The notes under the pieces are model-generated. The model saw only the letters and a list, made by a program, of their open reading frames with translations. It had not been told where the DNA came from and did not search any database. The translations under genes were made by a program, and so were the position numbers. 64,000 nucleotides of DNA from Pseudomonas berkeleyensis (GTDB lineage Bacteria > Pseudomonadota > Gammaproteobacteria > Pseudomonadales > Pseudomonadaceae). The DNA lies in NCBI RefSeq assembly GCF_014109765.1, contig NZ_CP059139.1:3724001-3788000 (forward strand), written 5' to 3'. Shown here in pieces: positions 52,217 through 62,166 of this stretch (the first letter of the stretch is position 1; each line of letters starts with the position of its first letter).

Positions 52217-55200
52217 CGGATCACCTCCACGCTTTCGGTCGCCGGTACGATTTCTTCTTCCAGTTGCAGGTCGTAACAGCACTCGCGGGGCTCCCAACGT
52301 TCCTTGATCAAATCCCTGACATGGCCAATCCGTGCACGGGCCTGTTCGGCATCGCCGCCCACCGGCAGGTGGTAGGCGATCCGCAGGATCGACGGCTCGG
52401 CATACAGCGCAGCCAGTACCTCATCCATGCGTGCCAGGTAGTCCTCGCTCAGGTGTTCGCCGGCAAAGGCATCACCGGTCAGATCCAGGCGCACCACGCG
52501 GTGGATGCTGGCGCCGAAGTTGGCCTTGACCAGGCGGCCCTGGGTCATGCGCACCACGCGCGGGTTCTCGGTGACGATGCGGTAGCCGCTCGGCAGGGTG
52601 CGTTCGTCGACCTTGAGGATGAAGTTGCTGCCACGCAGATCACCGGGCACGTCGGCGCAGGCGATGTGGTAGCGGCCATGGGCATCGGTGGTCACCAGCC
52701 AGCCACGCGGCGTGGCCAGACGCACACCGGGCAGACCGGGCTCGCCTTCGTCCTGGTAGCCGTTGCGGTTCTTGTCGTCGAAGACCTTGCCGATCAGGTC
52801 GGAGCAGTCGAAGGTCGGGTCGGCGACCACGCGCACGGTGGCGCTGGCGACATTCGACACACGTGTGCCGACCGCCAGGTTGAGCGCCCAGGTCTGGTTG
52901 ACGTACTCGTTGAAACCCACGCCGGAACCGACCACCAGCAGCAGCTTGACGGTCACCACCTGGCCACCGACCAGGGTGCGCGGCGGCCAGCGCAGACGGC
53001 GCCCTTCCATCTCGGGTTCCTGCGGCACACCATCGACCTGCGCCGAACCTTTCACGTACTGGAAGCCCGGTGGAATCTGATCCTCGATGGCGATATCGGC
53101 CAACGAGGTGCCCAGGGTGTTGCGTGCGGTCAGCACATAGGGCACCAGCTCACCGCGGGTGACGTTGACCTTCGGCGACACCTTGGTCATGACGATGGCG
53201 CCGCCCATCACCGGATCGAGCGGGATGTGGTTGTTGACCAGATCGGCGCTGCTGCCGTCGAGCACGAAGCTGAAGTAGTACTGCGTGCTGCCGGCGCCGC
53301 CTGCCAGGCCGGCACTGCTCGCCGGGCAGGTGGCCGGGTCATGCAGGGTCACCGATTCGGCCGGTGCCAGGTTGCTGTTCTGCACCAGCGCCGGGTCGGG
53401 TACCGCCGTGACCGGCAGGGTATTGGTACAGGCCGGAATCAGCGCCGACGGTGCCGGCAGGTAACCCGCCGGTGCGGTCACGGTCAGGGTGTAGGTGCCC
53501 GCCGGTGCGCCTGCCAGCAGCAGGAACTGATACAGGCCATCGTTGCCGGTGGTCTGGCTCAGCGAACCGCCCAGCACGTCGGCGGCGGAGAAACCGGGCG
53601 GGCCGCTGATGCTGACCACGGCGCCACGCACCGGCTGGCGGCTGATGGCGTCGTACACCACACCGGACGGGTCGATCGGCAAGCTGTGCTCGACCACGTT
53701 GCGGCCATGGCTGATGGTGATACCGCTGAGCGTACCGCCGCTGTTGTCGGCACCGGCCGGGTTGCCCGGGCCGGAGGTACCGGGGGTATAGCCGATGCCC
53801 TGCTCGTTCGGCACCGGACGGCCGAACAGCGTGCCGGAATCCGGGTGGCGGAAGCGCACTTCGTAGCCGTTACCCGGCGTCAGGTCGTTGAAGGCATAGG
53901 CGCCGTTGCTATCGGACGTGGTGGTGGCGACCACCGTGCCGTGCTGCAGCAGCTCGACGGTCCAGCCGGGCAACACGGTTTCGCCCGGATCACGGATGCG
54001 GTCATGGTTGGTATCGATCCACACGGTGCCGGACAGCGACGGGATGGACACCTCGGCGAACCAGTTGTCCACCGACAACGCGGTGCCGGTCAGGTCGATG
54101 CCAGTGATGGTGCTCGGCGTCTCGCTGACCACGCCACCTGCCGTACCGGCCGTGGTCGAGCCATTGATCAGGCCGTTGGGCTGGTTCGGCTGCACCAGGG
54201 TGTAGGTGCCCGGCGGCAGGCCGGTGAAGCTGAAGTCGCCGTTGCTATCGGTGGTGGTGCTACGGGTGATGCTGTTGCCGTTGACGTCGGTACCGCTCAG
54301 CTCGATGAGCTGGCCCGCCAGGCCACTGTCACCGGAGGTCGGTGCACCGTCCACATCACGGTCGTGGAACACCTTGCCGTGAATGGCGCGGCCATTGAGG
54401 ATCTCGCCGAAGTCGTTGTTTTCCGACACGTAGCCAGGGCTCAGGCGCACGCCATCGATGATACTCGGCGTGCTGCTCACCGGCGTCACGCTGGGCGTGC
54501 TGCCGTCGCTGTTGCCAGCGCGGGTGATGCCGTTGGTGGTGCCGTTCGGCTGGGTCGGCTCGGTCACGCGGTAATCACCCGGCGGCAGGCCGCTGAAACG
54601 GTAATCACCATTGCTGTCGGTGACCGTGTTGCGCGTGACCGGACGGCCGAGCCAGTCGGTACCGCTTAGCTCGATGGGCACGCCAGCAAGGCCGCTGTCG
54701 CCGCTCTGACGAATGCCATCGTTGTTGAGATCAACGAACACCGAACCGCTGAGGCTGGCTGGACGCACTTCGGGGAAGTCGTTGCCGGCCGAACCGCTGA
54801 CCTCACCACCAGCACCGTTGCCCTGAAGCACGATGGCGGCGATCTGGCTGCTGGTCTCGCTCGGGTTGCCCGGCGTACCGGCGGTGCCGCTGCTGCCGTT
54901 TACCGCGACGATGCCACCGGCCACCGGTTGGCCGTTCAGCGTGCCCGCCGGCTGGCTGGCCTGGCATACCGAATAGGTGCCGGCCGGCAGCCCGGCGAAC
55001 AGGTAGTTGCCAGCGGCATCGGTGTTGATCGGGTTGATCAGACCGATGATGCCGCTGACCGGCGCACCGCTGGCGCAACTGGCGCCACTGCGCAGCTCGA
55101 TGGCCACACCGGCCAGTGGGCTGTCGGTACCAGCCGAATAGCTGCCGCTCAGGTCGTTGTCCAGATACACACGACCGGAGATGAAGCCCAGGGTGCTGAC

Positions 55201-58200
55201 CGTCAACGGCGCGTGGGCCGGCTCCGGGTTGTTGCCCATGTCGGTCTGCAAGGCGCCGGCCGGGATGATGTTGGTGTGCTCCCCCGCCGTATCGGCGGTG
55301 ACGTCCACCTCGATGGTGCAGCCGCCGGCAGGCACCACGGTGCCGCTGGCCAGGCGCACGCTGGCGCTGTTGGCCGCGGCGGTGATGGCGCCAGCCGGGC
55401 AACTGCCAGTGATATTCGGTGTGGCAGCGACGCGCACGGCACCCGGCAGGGTCGGCAGGTTATCGACCAGCGCGGCGCTGAGGGTCATCGCCGTGGCATT
55501 GGGGTTGTTGACGAAGATGGTCAGGCGCGAGATGCCGCCTGGCGGGATCACCGCCGGGGCGAACTGCTTGCTGACGCTTGGCGGGCTGGAAATGATCAGA
55601 CGCGCGCGGGTCGGCTCCTCGTTACGGACGCCTTCGAAACTGCTCACCGCACCGACACCGATGCTGTTGGTGTAGGTGCCGGCGATGTTGCTCAGTACAT
55701 CCACCTCGACCAGACAGCTGGCGTTGCCCGCCAGCGCACCACCGGACAGGCGCACACTGGTGCCCGACGGCGTGACGCTCAGCGTGCCGCTGCAACTGTT
55801 GCTGGCATTGGGTACCTGGGCCACGACCAGGCCGTCGGGCAAGGTGTCGGTGTAGGCCAGACCGGTCAGCGGGCTGCTGCCGGGGTTATCCAGGCGAATG
55901 GCAAGGCGCATCGGCACACCGGCCGAACCATTGGCCGTGCCGGTGGTGAAACCGACCGGGTTACCGGCATCCAGCGTGCGCGTGGCAATAGCCTTGTGCA
56001 CGGTCAGCGGCGAGGTGACGCGCAGGGTGTCGGTGGTGTCCTCGTTGTTGGTCACCGGGCTGCCACCGGCGCTACCGGTAAGGCCGCCGCCGGGAATGGT
56101 GTTGACGTACTCGCCCTGGCTATTGGCGGTCACGTCGATCTCCACGTAGCACGAAGCCGGAGCCGCGCCCGTTCCGGCGGGCAGTTGACCGCCGCTCAGG
56201 CTGACCTGGCCGGAGCTGCTGCTGACGCTGCCCTGACAGGTATTGACGACGTTGGCCGGGCTTGCCGTGACCAGGCCAGCCGGATAGGTGTCGACCACGC
56301 TCAAGTCGCTGATCGGTTGGGTGGTCGGGTTGTAGAAGGTGATGCGCAGACGTGAACGCTCACCCGGTGCGATCACCTTGGGCGTGAACTGCTTGACCAG
56401 GCCAAGGCCGCTGCTGGTTTGCAGGCTGCTCGAGGCCGGATCGACGTTGCTGACGCCCTGGTCGGTGCTGATCGCGCTGGCCGGGATCACGGCGGTGACC
56501 GTGCCGGTGTTGACCATGGTCACGTCCACCGTGACGGTGCAGCTCTGCCCCGCCGCCAGGCTCGCCCCGCTGAGGGCCAGGCGATTGCCGTTGGCCGGTG
56601 CGTTGACCCCGCCACCGGGGCAGGTGGTGCTGACGTTGGGTACGCCAGCGATACGCTCGCCGGTCGGCGCGCCGCCCACCAGACCATCATCGGTGAAGAA
56701 GCTGTCCAGCGTCAGGTTGCTCAGATCCAGGCTGCCGCTGTTGAACAGGGTCAGGGTCAGCTGGGTCACCGCACCCGGCGCAGCGACGCTGGCCGTGGCG
56801 TGGTTGAGGGTCACACTGACACCGCCGCCGCTGGCGTTCTGCAGGGTGGCGCCAAACGCGGTGATGTTCTGCACGCCACCGTCGGCCTTGAGTTGACCGG
56901 CGGCGATGCTGTTGACCCAGTCGCCGCCGCCCGTGGCGGTGACGTCGAACAACAGGTCGCAGCTGCCGGTGGGAATCCGTGCGCCACTGAGCGTCACCTG
57001 GCTACTGCCAGGCGCGGCATTGATCGTCGGCGCGCCGTCGCAGGTGGAATAGGCATTGGCCGGGTTGGCCACGGTCATGCCGGCCGGCAGGTCGTCGGTG
57101 ATGCTGACGTTGGTCAGCACACCAGCCTGCGAGTTACTCAGGTTGATGGTGACAGTGGAGCGACCACCCGGCTGGATGCGGTTGGGCACGAAGGTCTTGT
57201 TGCCTGCCAGTGCCGAGAGGAAATCAATGCTGGCGTTGACCGGGCCAGGGCTCTGCACGCGATCCGGATTGGGCGTGCCATCGGCGTAACGCTCGACACC
57301 GCTGGCGGCGCCAGCAGGCAGGGAGTTGACGTAATGACCGGCAGCACCGACCACGTTCACCCGCACCTGGCAGCGGCCGACCGCACCCAGGCCGTCACCG
57401 CTACGGGCGGGCACGCTGGCCCCGGTGAGACGCACTTCGTTGCTGCCCGGCACCGCAACCAGAGTACCGCCACAGGTGGTGGCGGCGTTGCTGGGGAATG
57501 CCACCTGCATCGGCGTGTTGTTGCTGCCCAGCGGCAGGTTGTCGAGCAGGCTGACGTCGCTCAGTGCCTGCGCCGACAGGTTGACCAGGTCGATGGTCAT
57601 GGTCGCCGCACTGCCTTCCGGCCTGGAACTGGCATCGAAGCCCTTCTCCACCGTCAACGTTGAGCTGCTGACGCTGTACTGCGCAGACGTCGAGCTGTGG
57701 TTGCAGATACCGCTGGCGCACACGCCACCGGCCGGAATCTCGTTGATCACCGCGCCACTGCTGGCATCGGCCGGCACCATGCCCCAGAAATTCAGGGTAC
57801 AGATCGCCGGGTTACCCGCCGCGCCCGCGCCCATGTCGAAGGTGAAGGTCGGGCTGGTGGCACTGCCGCCAACGGCGACCGCGCCACTGCAACCGGCGCC
57901 GGTAATGGAAGGATTGGTCCGGTTCGGTGCGCTCAGCAGCACCATCCCGCTAGGCAGGTGGTCGGTCACCGTCACGCCGCTTTGCGCGGTGGTCGAGTAG
58001 TTGCGCACCGCCACGCTGAAGTACACCGGGTTGCCGGGAGCCACCACATCCGGGCTGCTGGTTTTCTCGATGAGGAACTGATCGACCACGGTGACCGAAG
58101 CGGCCGCGCCCTGGCTGAACACATCCGGATTGCTGACGCTGACGCCGCCGGCCGGAATGGTATTGGTGAAGGACTCGGGTACACCCGCCGCACTCAGCGT

Positions 58201-59472
58201 CGCCGTGTAGGGCACGCGGATCACGCAATTGCTGTTGGGCGCCAGCGTGCCGCTGCTGTACACCAGAGTCTGGGTGCCCTGCCCGCCCAGACCATTGAGG
58301 CTGGAGCCGCCGGTACAGGTAGCAGTCGGCGCCGAGGTGATCTGCAGACCGTTGGCCGCACCGTCGATATCGTCGCTGAAGGCTTGCAGGTTGAGCGTGG
58401 TCAGCGGACTGGCGTTGGTCAGGGTGATGGTCAGCAACGCTTCCTGGCCGGCCGCCACGGTGGCCGGGTTGAAGTTCTTGGCCACACGCAGCGGCGCGGT
58501 GACGGTGAGGTTGGCGCTGGCGTTGCTCGGCGGCACCAGGCCGCGCTTGTTGCCGAAATCGGTGGTGCGGTTGATAACGTTGGTCAGGCCCACCGAATAA
58601 GCGCTGGCCGAGCCATCGGCTACCACCATCACGCTCAGGGTACAGGTGCCATTGGCCGGCACCACGCCGCCAACCGCGCTGATCTCGCCGGCACCGGCAA
58701 CCGGGTTGAAGCTCGGTGGCGTCGCACCGCAGTTGATCTGTGCATCAGGGCTGGGGGCAACCTGCAGGCCGTAGTCAGCGAGACGGTCACGAATGGCGAA
58801 GGCCGGGCTGTCGCCAGCTCCGTTCAGCGGCAGCGGCTGCGAGGCGTTGTTGCGAATGACGATGCTCAGGCGCGTGGCCTGATCACGCTTGACGATGGTG
58901 CCGGCGGCAAAGCTCTTGCTGATGGTCGGCGCCGCCAGGGTGAGGAAGTTGAGCGACTGTTGCGCCGGGTCGGCGTTGCGCACTGTGCTGCCGTTGTAGG
59001 TACCACTGACGGCATTGGCAGGAATGACGTTGTTGCCGCTACCGGCAGTGGTCGAAGTGACCTGGACGACGATCTCGCAGCGCCCAGCCTGGGTGCCGGC
59101 GCCGCGTGAGGGAATCACGCCGCCGCTGAGTGTGATGCTGTTGCTGCCTTGCGCCGCTGCGACGCTGCCAACGAAAGGCACCGGGTTGCCATTGCCATCG
59201 GCGCAGGTGGTCGAGACGACGCCCGCCCCCGCCACACGGAAACCGGCGGGCATGTTGTCGGTGAAGGTGACATCGGTGATGTCGCCATCATTGAAGTTGT
59301 TGGTCAGTTGGATGAGAAAGCCGTCGGTATCGCCGACGTAGACCGGGTCGGCAAAGCCAGGTGCCCGCGTCTTGCTGATACCCAGACTGGCGTGCGCCGC
59401 CAGCGGCAACAACCCCGCCCCCAATAGTGCGCAGCCAAGCAGCCACGACCGATGCTTCGGTGTCGACAACAT
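52213..59472 (-). CDS. Giant DUF11/SdrD-B repeat surface protein
   Basis: A 2419-residue exported protein (signal peptide about 1-28, GLLPLAAHA). Residues about 30-1434 hold ten DUF11-type beta repeats of about 130-150 residues, each opening with a K-x-F/Y-like strand and containing D(N/D)LP..G and V(N/T)xIPAGG. About 1434-2090 are five SdrD B-like modules (GSVFVDLNNDGIRQSGDSGLAG and TDSNGDYRFSGLPPGDY). A further DUF11 unit (2092-2210) and an SdrB module (2230-2300, FDDKNRNGYQDEGEPG) follow, with a final alpha/beta part (about 2320-2400) that may be an OmpA-like remnant. No LPXTG, barrel, or type I secretion signal. GGGAGAG precedes ATG 59472. It is co-translated with the barrel protein downstream, its likely anchor. 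Confidence 0.85.
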   Translation of the reverse strand: MLSTPKHRSWLLGCALLGAGLLPLAAHASLGISKTRAPGFADPVYVGDTDGFLIQLTNNFNDGDITDVTFTDNMPAGFRVAGAGVVSTTCADGNGNPVPFVGSVAAAQGSNSITLSGGVIPSRGAGTQAGRCEIVVQVTSTTAGSGNNVIPANAVSGTYNGSTVRNADPAQQSLNFLTLAAPTISKSFAAGTIVKRDQATRLSIVIRNNASQPLPLNGAGDSPAFAIRDRLADYGLQVAPSPDAQINCGATPPSFNPVAGAGEISAVGGVVPANGTCTLSVMVVADGSASAYSVGLTNVINRTTDFGNKRGLVPPSNASANLTVTAPLRVAKNFNPATVAAGQEALLTITLTNASPLTTLNLQAFSDDIDGAANGLQITSAPTATCTGGSSLNGLGGQGTQTLVYSSGTLAPNSNCVIRVPYTATLSAAGVPESFTNTIPAGGVSVSNPDVFSQGAAASVTVVDQFLIEKTSSPDVVAPGNPVYFSVAVRNYSTTAQSGVTVTDHLPSGMVLLSAPNRTNPSITGAGCSGAVAVGGSATSPTFTFDMGAGAAGNPAICTLNFWGMVPADASSGAVINEIPAGGVCASGICNHSSTSAQYSVSSSTLTVEKGFDASSRPEGSAATMTIDLVNLSAQALSDVSLLDNLPLGSNNTPMQVAFPSNAATTCGGTLVAVPGSNEVRLTGASVPARSGDGLGAVGRCQVRVNVVGAAGHYVNSLPAGAASGVERYADGTPNPDRVQSPGPVNASIDFLSALAGNKTFVPNRIQPGGRSTVTINLSNSQAGVLTNVSITDDLPAGMTVANPANAYSTCDGAPTINAAPGSSQVTLSGARIPTGSCDLLFDVTATGGGDWVNSIAAGQLKADGGVQNITAFGATLQNASGGGVSVTLNHATASVAAPGAVTQLTLTLFNSGSLDLSNLTLDSFFTDDGLVGGAPTGERIAGVPNVSTTCPGGGVNAPANGNRLALSGASLAAGQSCTVTVDVTMVNTGTVTAVIPASAISTDQGVSNVDPASSSLQTSSGLGLVKQFTPKVIAPGERSRLRITFYNPTTQPISDLSVVDTYPAGLVTASPANVVNTCQGSVSSSSGQVSLSGGQLPAGTGAAPASCYVEIDVTANSQGEYVNTIPGGGLTGSAGGSPVTNNEDTTDTLRVTSPLTVHKAIATRTLDAGNPVGFTTGTANGSAGVPMRLAIRLDNPGSSPLTGLAYTDTLPDGLVVAQVPNASNSCSGTLSVTPSGTSVRLSGGALAGNASCLVEVDVLSNIAGTYTNSIGVGAVSSFEGVRNEEPTRARLIISSPPSVSKQFAPAVIPPGGISRLTIFVNNPNATAMTLSAALVDNLPTLPGAVRVAATPNITGSCPAGAITAAANSASVRLASGTVVPAGGCTIEVDVTADTAGEHTNIIPAGALQTDMGNNPEPAHAPLTVSTLGFISGRVYLDNDLSGSYSAGTDSPLAGVAIELRSGASCASGAPVSGIIGLINPINTDAAGNYLFAGLPAGTYSVCQASQPAGTLNGQPVAGGIVAVNGSSGTAGTPGNPSETSSQIAAIVLQGNGAGGEVSGSAGNDFPEVRPASLSGSVFVDLNNDGIRQSGDSGLAGVPIELSGTDWLGRPVTRNTVTDSNGDYRFSGLPPGDYRVTEPTQPNGTTNGITRAGNSDGSTPSVTPVSSTPSIIDGVRLSPGYVSENNDFGEILNGRAIHGKVFHDRDVDGAPTSGDSGLAGQLIELSGTDVNGNSITRSTTTDSNGDFSFTGLPPGTYTLVQPNQPNGLINGSTTAGTAGGVVSETPSTITGIDLTGTALSVDNWFAEVSIPSLSGTVWIDTNHDRIRDPGETVLPGWTVELLQHGTVVATTTSDSNGAYAFNDLTPGNGYEVRFRHPDSGTLFGRPVPNEQGIGYTPGTSGPGNPAGADNSGGTLSGITISHGRNVVEHSLPIDPSGVVYDAISRQPVRGAVVSISGPPGFSAADVLGGSLSQTTGNDGLYQFLLLAGAPAGTYTLTVTAPAGYLPAPSALIPACTNTLPVTAVPDPALVQNSNLAPAESVTLHDPATCPASSAGLAGGAGSTQYYFSFVLDGSSADLVNNHIPLDPVMGGAIVMTKVSPKVNVTRGELVPYVLTARNTLGTSLADIAIEDQIPPGFQYVKGSAQVDGVPQEPEMEGRRLRWPPRTLVGGQVVTVKLLLVVGSGVGFNEYVNQTWALNLAVGTRVSNVASATVRVVADPTFDCSDLIGKVFDDKNRNGYQDEGEPGLPGVRLATPRGWLVTTDAHGRYHIACADVPGDLRGSNFILKVDERTLPSGYRIVTENPRVVRMTQGRLVKANFGASIHRVVRLDLTGDAFAGEHLSEDYLARMDEVLAALYAEPSILRIAYHLPVGGDAEQARARIGHVRDLIKERWEPRECCYDLQLEEEIVPATESVEVIR

Positions 59473-59811
59473 GCAACTCTCCCCCAGCGCAGTGCGCCCA
59501 AGGGATTCGCCAACCTTGGCGATTCAGTCGTTCAGCGTGCTAAGCACGTCATGCTCTCGACATTCTCGGTCGAGGCGAACGACGAATCGGCAGGCGAATC
59601 CACAGCTCCCAAATGAGGGCGCAAGTTTCGCGATGGGGAGTCCGCGAACAAGGCAGCGGAGCGGGAAGTAGCGTTGCTGCGTGCGCAACCCCGATCCTCT
59701 CTGGCAAAGATCGAGACCAATCACTGATTCGTGAAAAGTACTTTTAAAACAGTAGGTTGGACGCAAAAAAGGCGGGACGGAAGTTTTGCCGGAGCGCCTG
59801 CGCGAGGGAGC
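59473..59811. other. Intergenic region upstream of the giant surface gene
   Basis: A 339-base gap between the TonB receptor's stop and the giant protein's start, both on the minus strand. It is longer than needed for a promoter. It holds a 12-base palindrome AAAAGTACTTTT (59734-59745) in an AT-rich patch, a candidate regulator site or -35/-10 area, but no gene, no strong hairpin and no repeat of the families seen elsewhere. Confidence 0.55.
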
Positions 59812-62166
59812 TCAGTAGGCCACTCTCAAGGTGGTACCGAGCTGCCTGGCCTCGCCGACCACCACCCCGTAGTCGCCAGAACCGAGCTGACCACGCACGG
59901 CGGTGATGTACTGCCTGTCAAACAGATTGCGAACCCATAGCTCAAGTTCCCAACCACCATCGCTGCGGCCAAGACCGAAGCGCAGATGGGTGAGCGCATA
60001 AGTCGGCTGCTGGCTGCCGGCACCACCTTCCAGAGTGCCCTGCGATGCACTGCGCAAGCTGTAATCGAGCCCCGCGAAGACGGCCAGGCCCTGCTCCAGC
60101 GGCTGGCGATAATCGAGACCAGCCGTGACACCCCAGCGCGGCGCATTGAACAGCCGCTGCCCGCTCAGATCGCATGTCCAGCTCTGGCTTTGCGGTGCAC
60201 AGGGCGCGTTGGCGAAGTCCCGGTAGCGGGCATCGCTGTAAGCGACGCCCAGTCGCAGTTCGATCTGTTCGCTGGCGCGCAGACGGCCGTCCAGTTCGAC
60301 ACCACGCAGGCGAACCTGGCCGACATTGATCAGGTTGTCGCGCAGCGGCGGGGAGAACGCATCGGCCGGCGGGCTGTTGGTCAGTGCCTGGTAGTCGTCG
60401 ACATCGGTCTGGTACATCGCAAGATCCAACCAAGCGCGCTCGTTCCACAACCACTGCTTGAGGCCGACCTCCAGCGACGTGGCTCGCTCGGCAGCGAAGG
60501 TGGGTTGTGCATAGCGGCTGGTCACATCGAGGTTGATGCCCCCAGCCTTGTAGCCACGTGACCAACTCGCGTAGCCGAGCAGGTCATCGTTGAAGCGGTA
60601 GCTGATGCTCAGGTGGCCAGACAGATTGTGCTCGTCGATAGCGTCGCGTCGATAGTAGTCCCCACCCAGCGCCACCTGGCGCAGCAGCGGGCCGCCCCAC
60701 TGCCACAAGGGATCCAGCGGGTCGAGCGGGTTGGACACCAGCGGCGCCAGGTTGGAGACCGTGCGCGACAGCCAGGCACGCTTGCGTTCATGGGTGTAGC
60801 GCAGGCCTGGAGTGACTGCCAGGCGCGGCGTAAGGTGCCAGGTCAGTTGGCCGAACAGGGCGCGGCTCTCGCTGCGCTGCTCGCTGTCGAGATGTTGCTG
60901 GGCGCCTTCGAGCAAAGACGCCGGGATGACGCTTGGCGGCAGGGAGCCGAACGGCGGCTGGTTCAGCTCGGGCCGATCACCCAGGAAGAACGCCGCCGCA
61001 TCGCCACCGAAACCCACGCCGATGTCACGCGCCAGGTTCTGCCTCAGGTAGTAGAGCCCGGCCACATAGTCGAGTTGCTCATGGAGCGAACCGGCCAGGC
61101 GCAGTTCCTGGCTGAACTGCCAGTGCTTCAGGTCGGCACTGCCGGCTGCGACCGCCAGGCCGGTGCCATCGGCATCCAGCCGGGTGTCGTAACGCCAATC
61201 GCGATAGGCGCTGATGCTGGTCAGCGTGGTGCCGTCGTCCCAGTAGCGGTTCAACTCCAGCGAAATACCGTTCTGCCGCACATCGGCGAAACTTTCCCGG
61301 TCATGATCGACCTCGCGGGCGTAGGGGTCGATTGGCGGCAGTGCATAACCCACATAGGCGCTGCGTTGCACGGTCGCCCGGCTGTAGTTGCTGGCTGCCA
61401 GGGCGACATTTTCGCGGCGCTGGTCGTGATCGAGAATCAGCCGTGCACTGAACCGCTCGTCCGGCTGCCACAGCAACTGGCCGCGCAGCCCCTGCTCATC
61501 ACGCTCACGCGATGAAACGCCTGGATGAAGATTGTCGACCGCCGCCTCACGCTGGCTGTCGTAGCCGGACAGCCGCCCTGCCAGTACGCCCTCTACCAGT
61601 TCGCCAGACAGTACCCCGCGATAGCGGCGCAGTCCGTCTTCGCCTATCGTCACCTCGCCGTTGGCCTGAGGATGGAAGGTGGGCAGGCGACTGTAGAAAT
61701 TCAGCGTGCCGGCGGTGCTGTTCTTGCCATACAGGGTGCCCTGCGGGCCACGCAGCACCTCGACACGCTCAAGGTCGAAGAGAGTGCCGAGGGACATACC
61801 CGGTCGCCCCAGGTAAACCCCGTCGACGAACACCCCAACACTGCCGTCCAGCCCATCGTTGTAGCCGCTCGAACCCAGCCCACGTATGGCGTAGCTGGCC
61901 TGCCGCGCATTGGGTGCGGCCAGCGACAGGCCAGGTACTCGCTCCGGTAGCTCACTGGCGCGCATCAGCCCTGCCTCGTCGAGTTGCCGCCCCTCGATCA
62001 CGCTGATCGCGATGGGCACGTCGCCAGCCTTCTCCGGGCGCTGGCGGGCATTGACGCTGAGGTCATCGAGTTGTAGCAGCGCCGGCTCCTCGCCGGCCAC
62101 CTGCGCCAGTGCCGTGCTGCCGAGCAACGCCAGCAGGCCGGGCCAGCACGGCCACAGACGCCTCAT
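59812..62166 (-). CDS. TonB-dependent outer-membrane receptor
   Basis: A 784-residue receptor (signal peptide about 1-21). A TonB-box-like LDDLSVNA (about 33-40) precedes the plug (about 45-165: DVPIAISVIEGRQLDEAG, YAIRGLGSSGYNDG, LERVEVLRGPQGTLYGKNSTAGTLNF), and the barrel ends with a C-terminal aromatic (RVAY). Class features (VFVDGVYLGRPGM, GYKAGGINLDV) resemble the siderophore- or terpenoid/steroid-type receptors. No signalling (STN) domain is present, so surface signalling to an anti-sigma factor is not expected. The start overlaps the sensor-kinase stop by four bases, so the pair is coupled. Substrate unknown. Confidence 0.92.
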   Translation of the reverse strand: MRRLWPCWPGLLALLGSTALAQVAGEEPALLQLDDLSVNARQRPEKAGDVPIAISVIEGRQLDEAGLMRASELPERVPGLSLAAPNARQASYAIRGLGSSGYNDGLDGSVGVFVDGVYLGRPGMSLGTLFDLERVEVLRGPQGTLYGKNSTAGTLNFYSRLPTFHPQANGEVTIGEDGLRRYRGVLSGELVEGVLAGRLSGYDSQREAAVDNLHPGVSSRERDEQGLRGQLLWQPDERFSARLILDHDQRRENVALAASNYSRATVQRSAYVGYALPPIDPYAREVDHDRESFADVRQNGISLELNRYWDDGTTLTSISAYRDWRYDTRLDADGTGLAVAAGSADLKHWQFSQELRLAGSLHEQLDYVAGLYYLRQNLARDIGVGFGGDAAAFFLGDRPELNQPPFGSLPPSVIPASLLEGAQQHLDSEQRSESRALFGQLTWHLTPRLAVTPGLRYTHERKRAWLSRTVSNLAPLVSNPLDPLDPLWQWGGPLLRQVALGGDYYRRDAIDEHNLSGHLSISYRFNDDLLGYASWSRGYKAGGINLDVTSRYAQPTFAAERATSLEVGLKQWLWNERAWLDLAMYQTDVDDYQALTNSPPADAFSPPLRDNLINVGQVRLRGVELDGRLRASEQIELRLGVAYSDARYRDFANAPCAPQSQSWTCDLSGQRLFNAPRWGVTAGLDYRQPLEQGLAVFAGLDYSLRSASQGTLEGGAGSQQPTYALTHLRFGLGRSDGGWELELWVRNLFDRQYITAVRGQLGSGDYGVVVGEARQLGTTLRVAY

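Noticed and set aside
48227..54669. Very long open frames antisense to the OmpA-barrel and giant repeat genes (up to about 970 codons)
   Set aside because: They mirror the GC-rich third positions of the real genes, have no domain signature or ribosome-binding site, and vanish where the sense codon pattern changes.
59812..62166. TonB receptor of the sigma-signalling (FecA/FpvA) type
   Set aside because: The mature protein starts directly with a TonB-box-like segment and plug; there is no room for an STN domain and no sigma/anti-sigma genes adjoin it.
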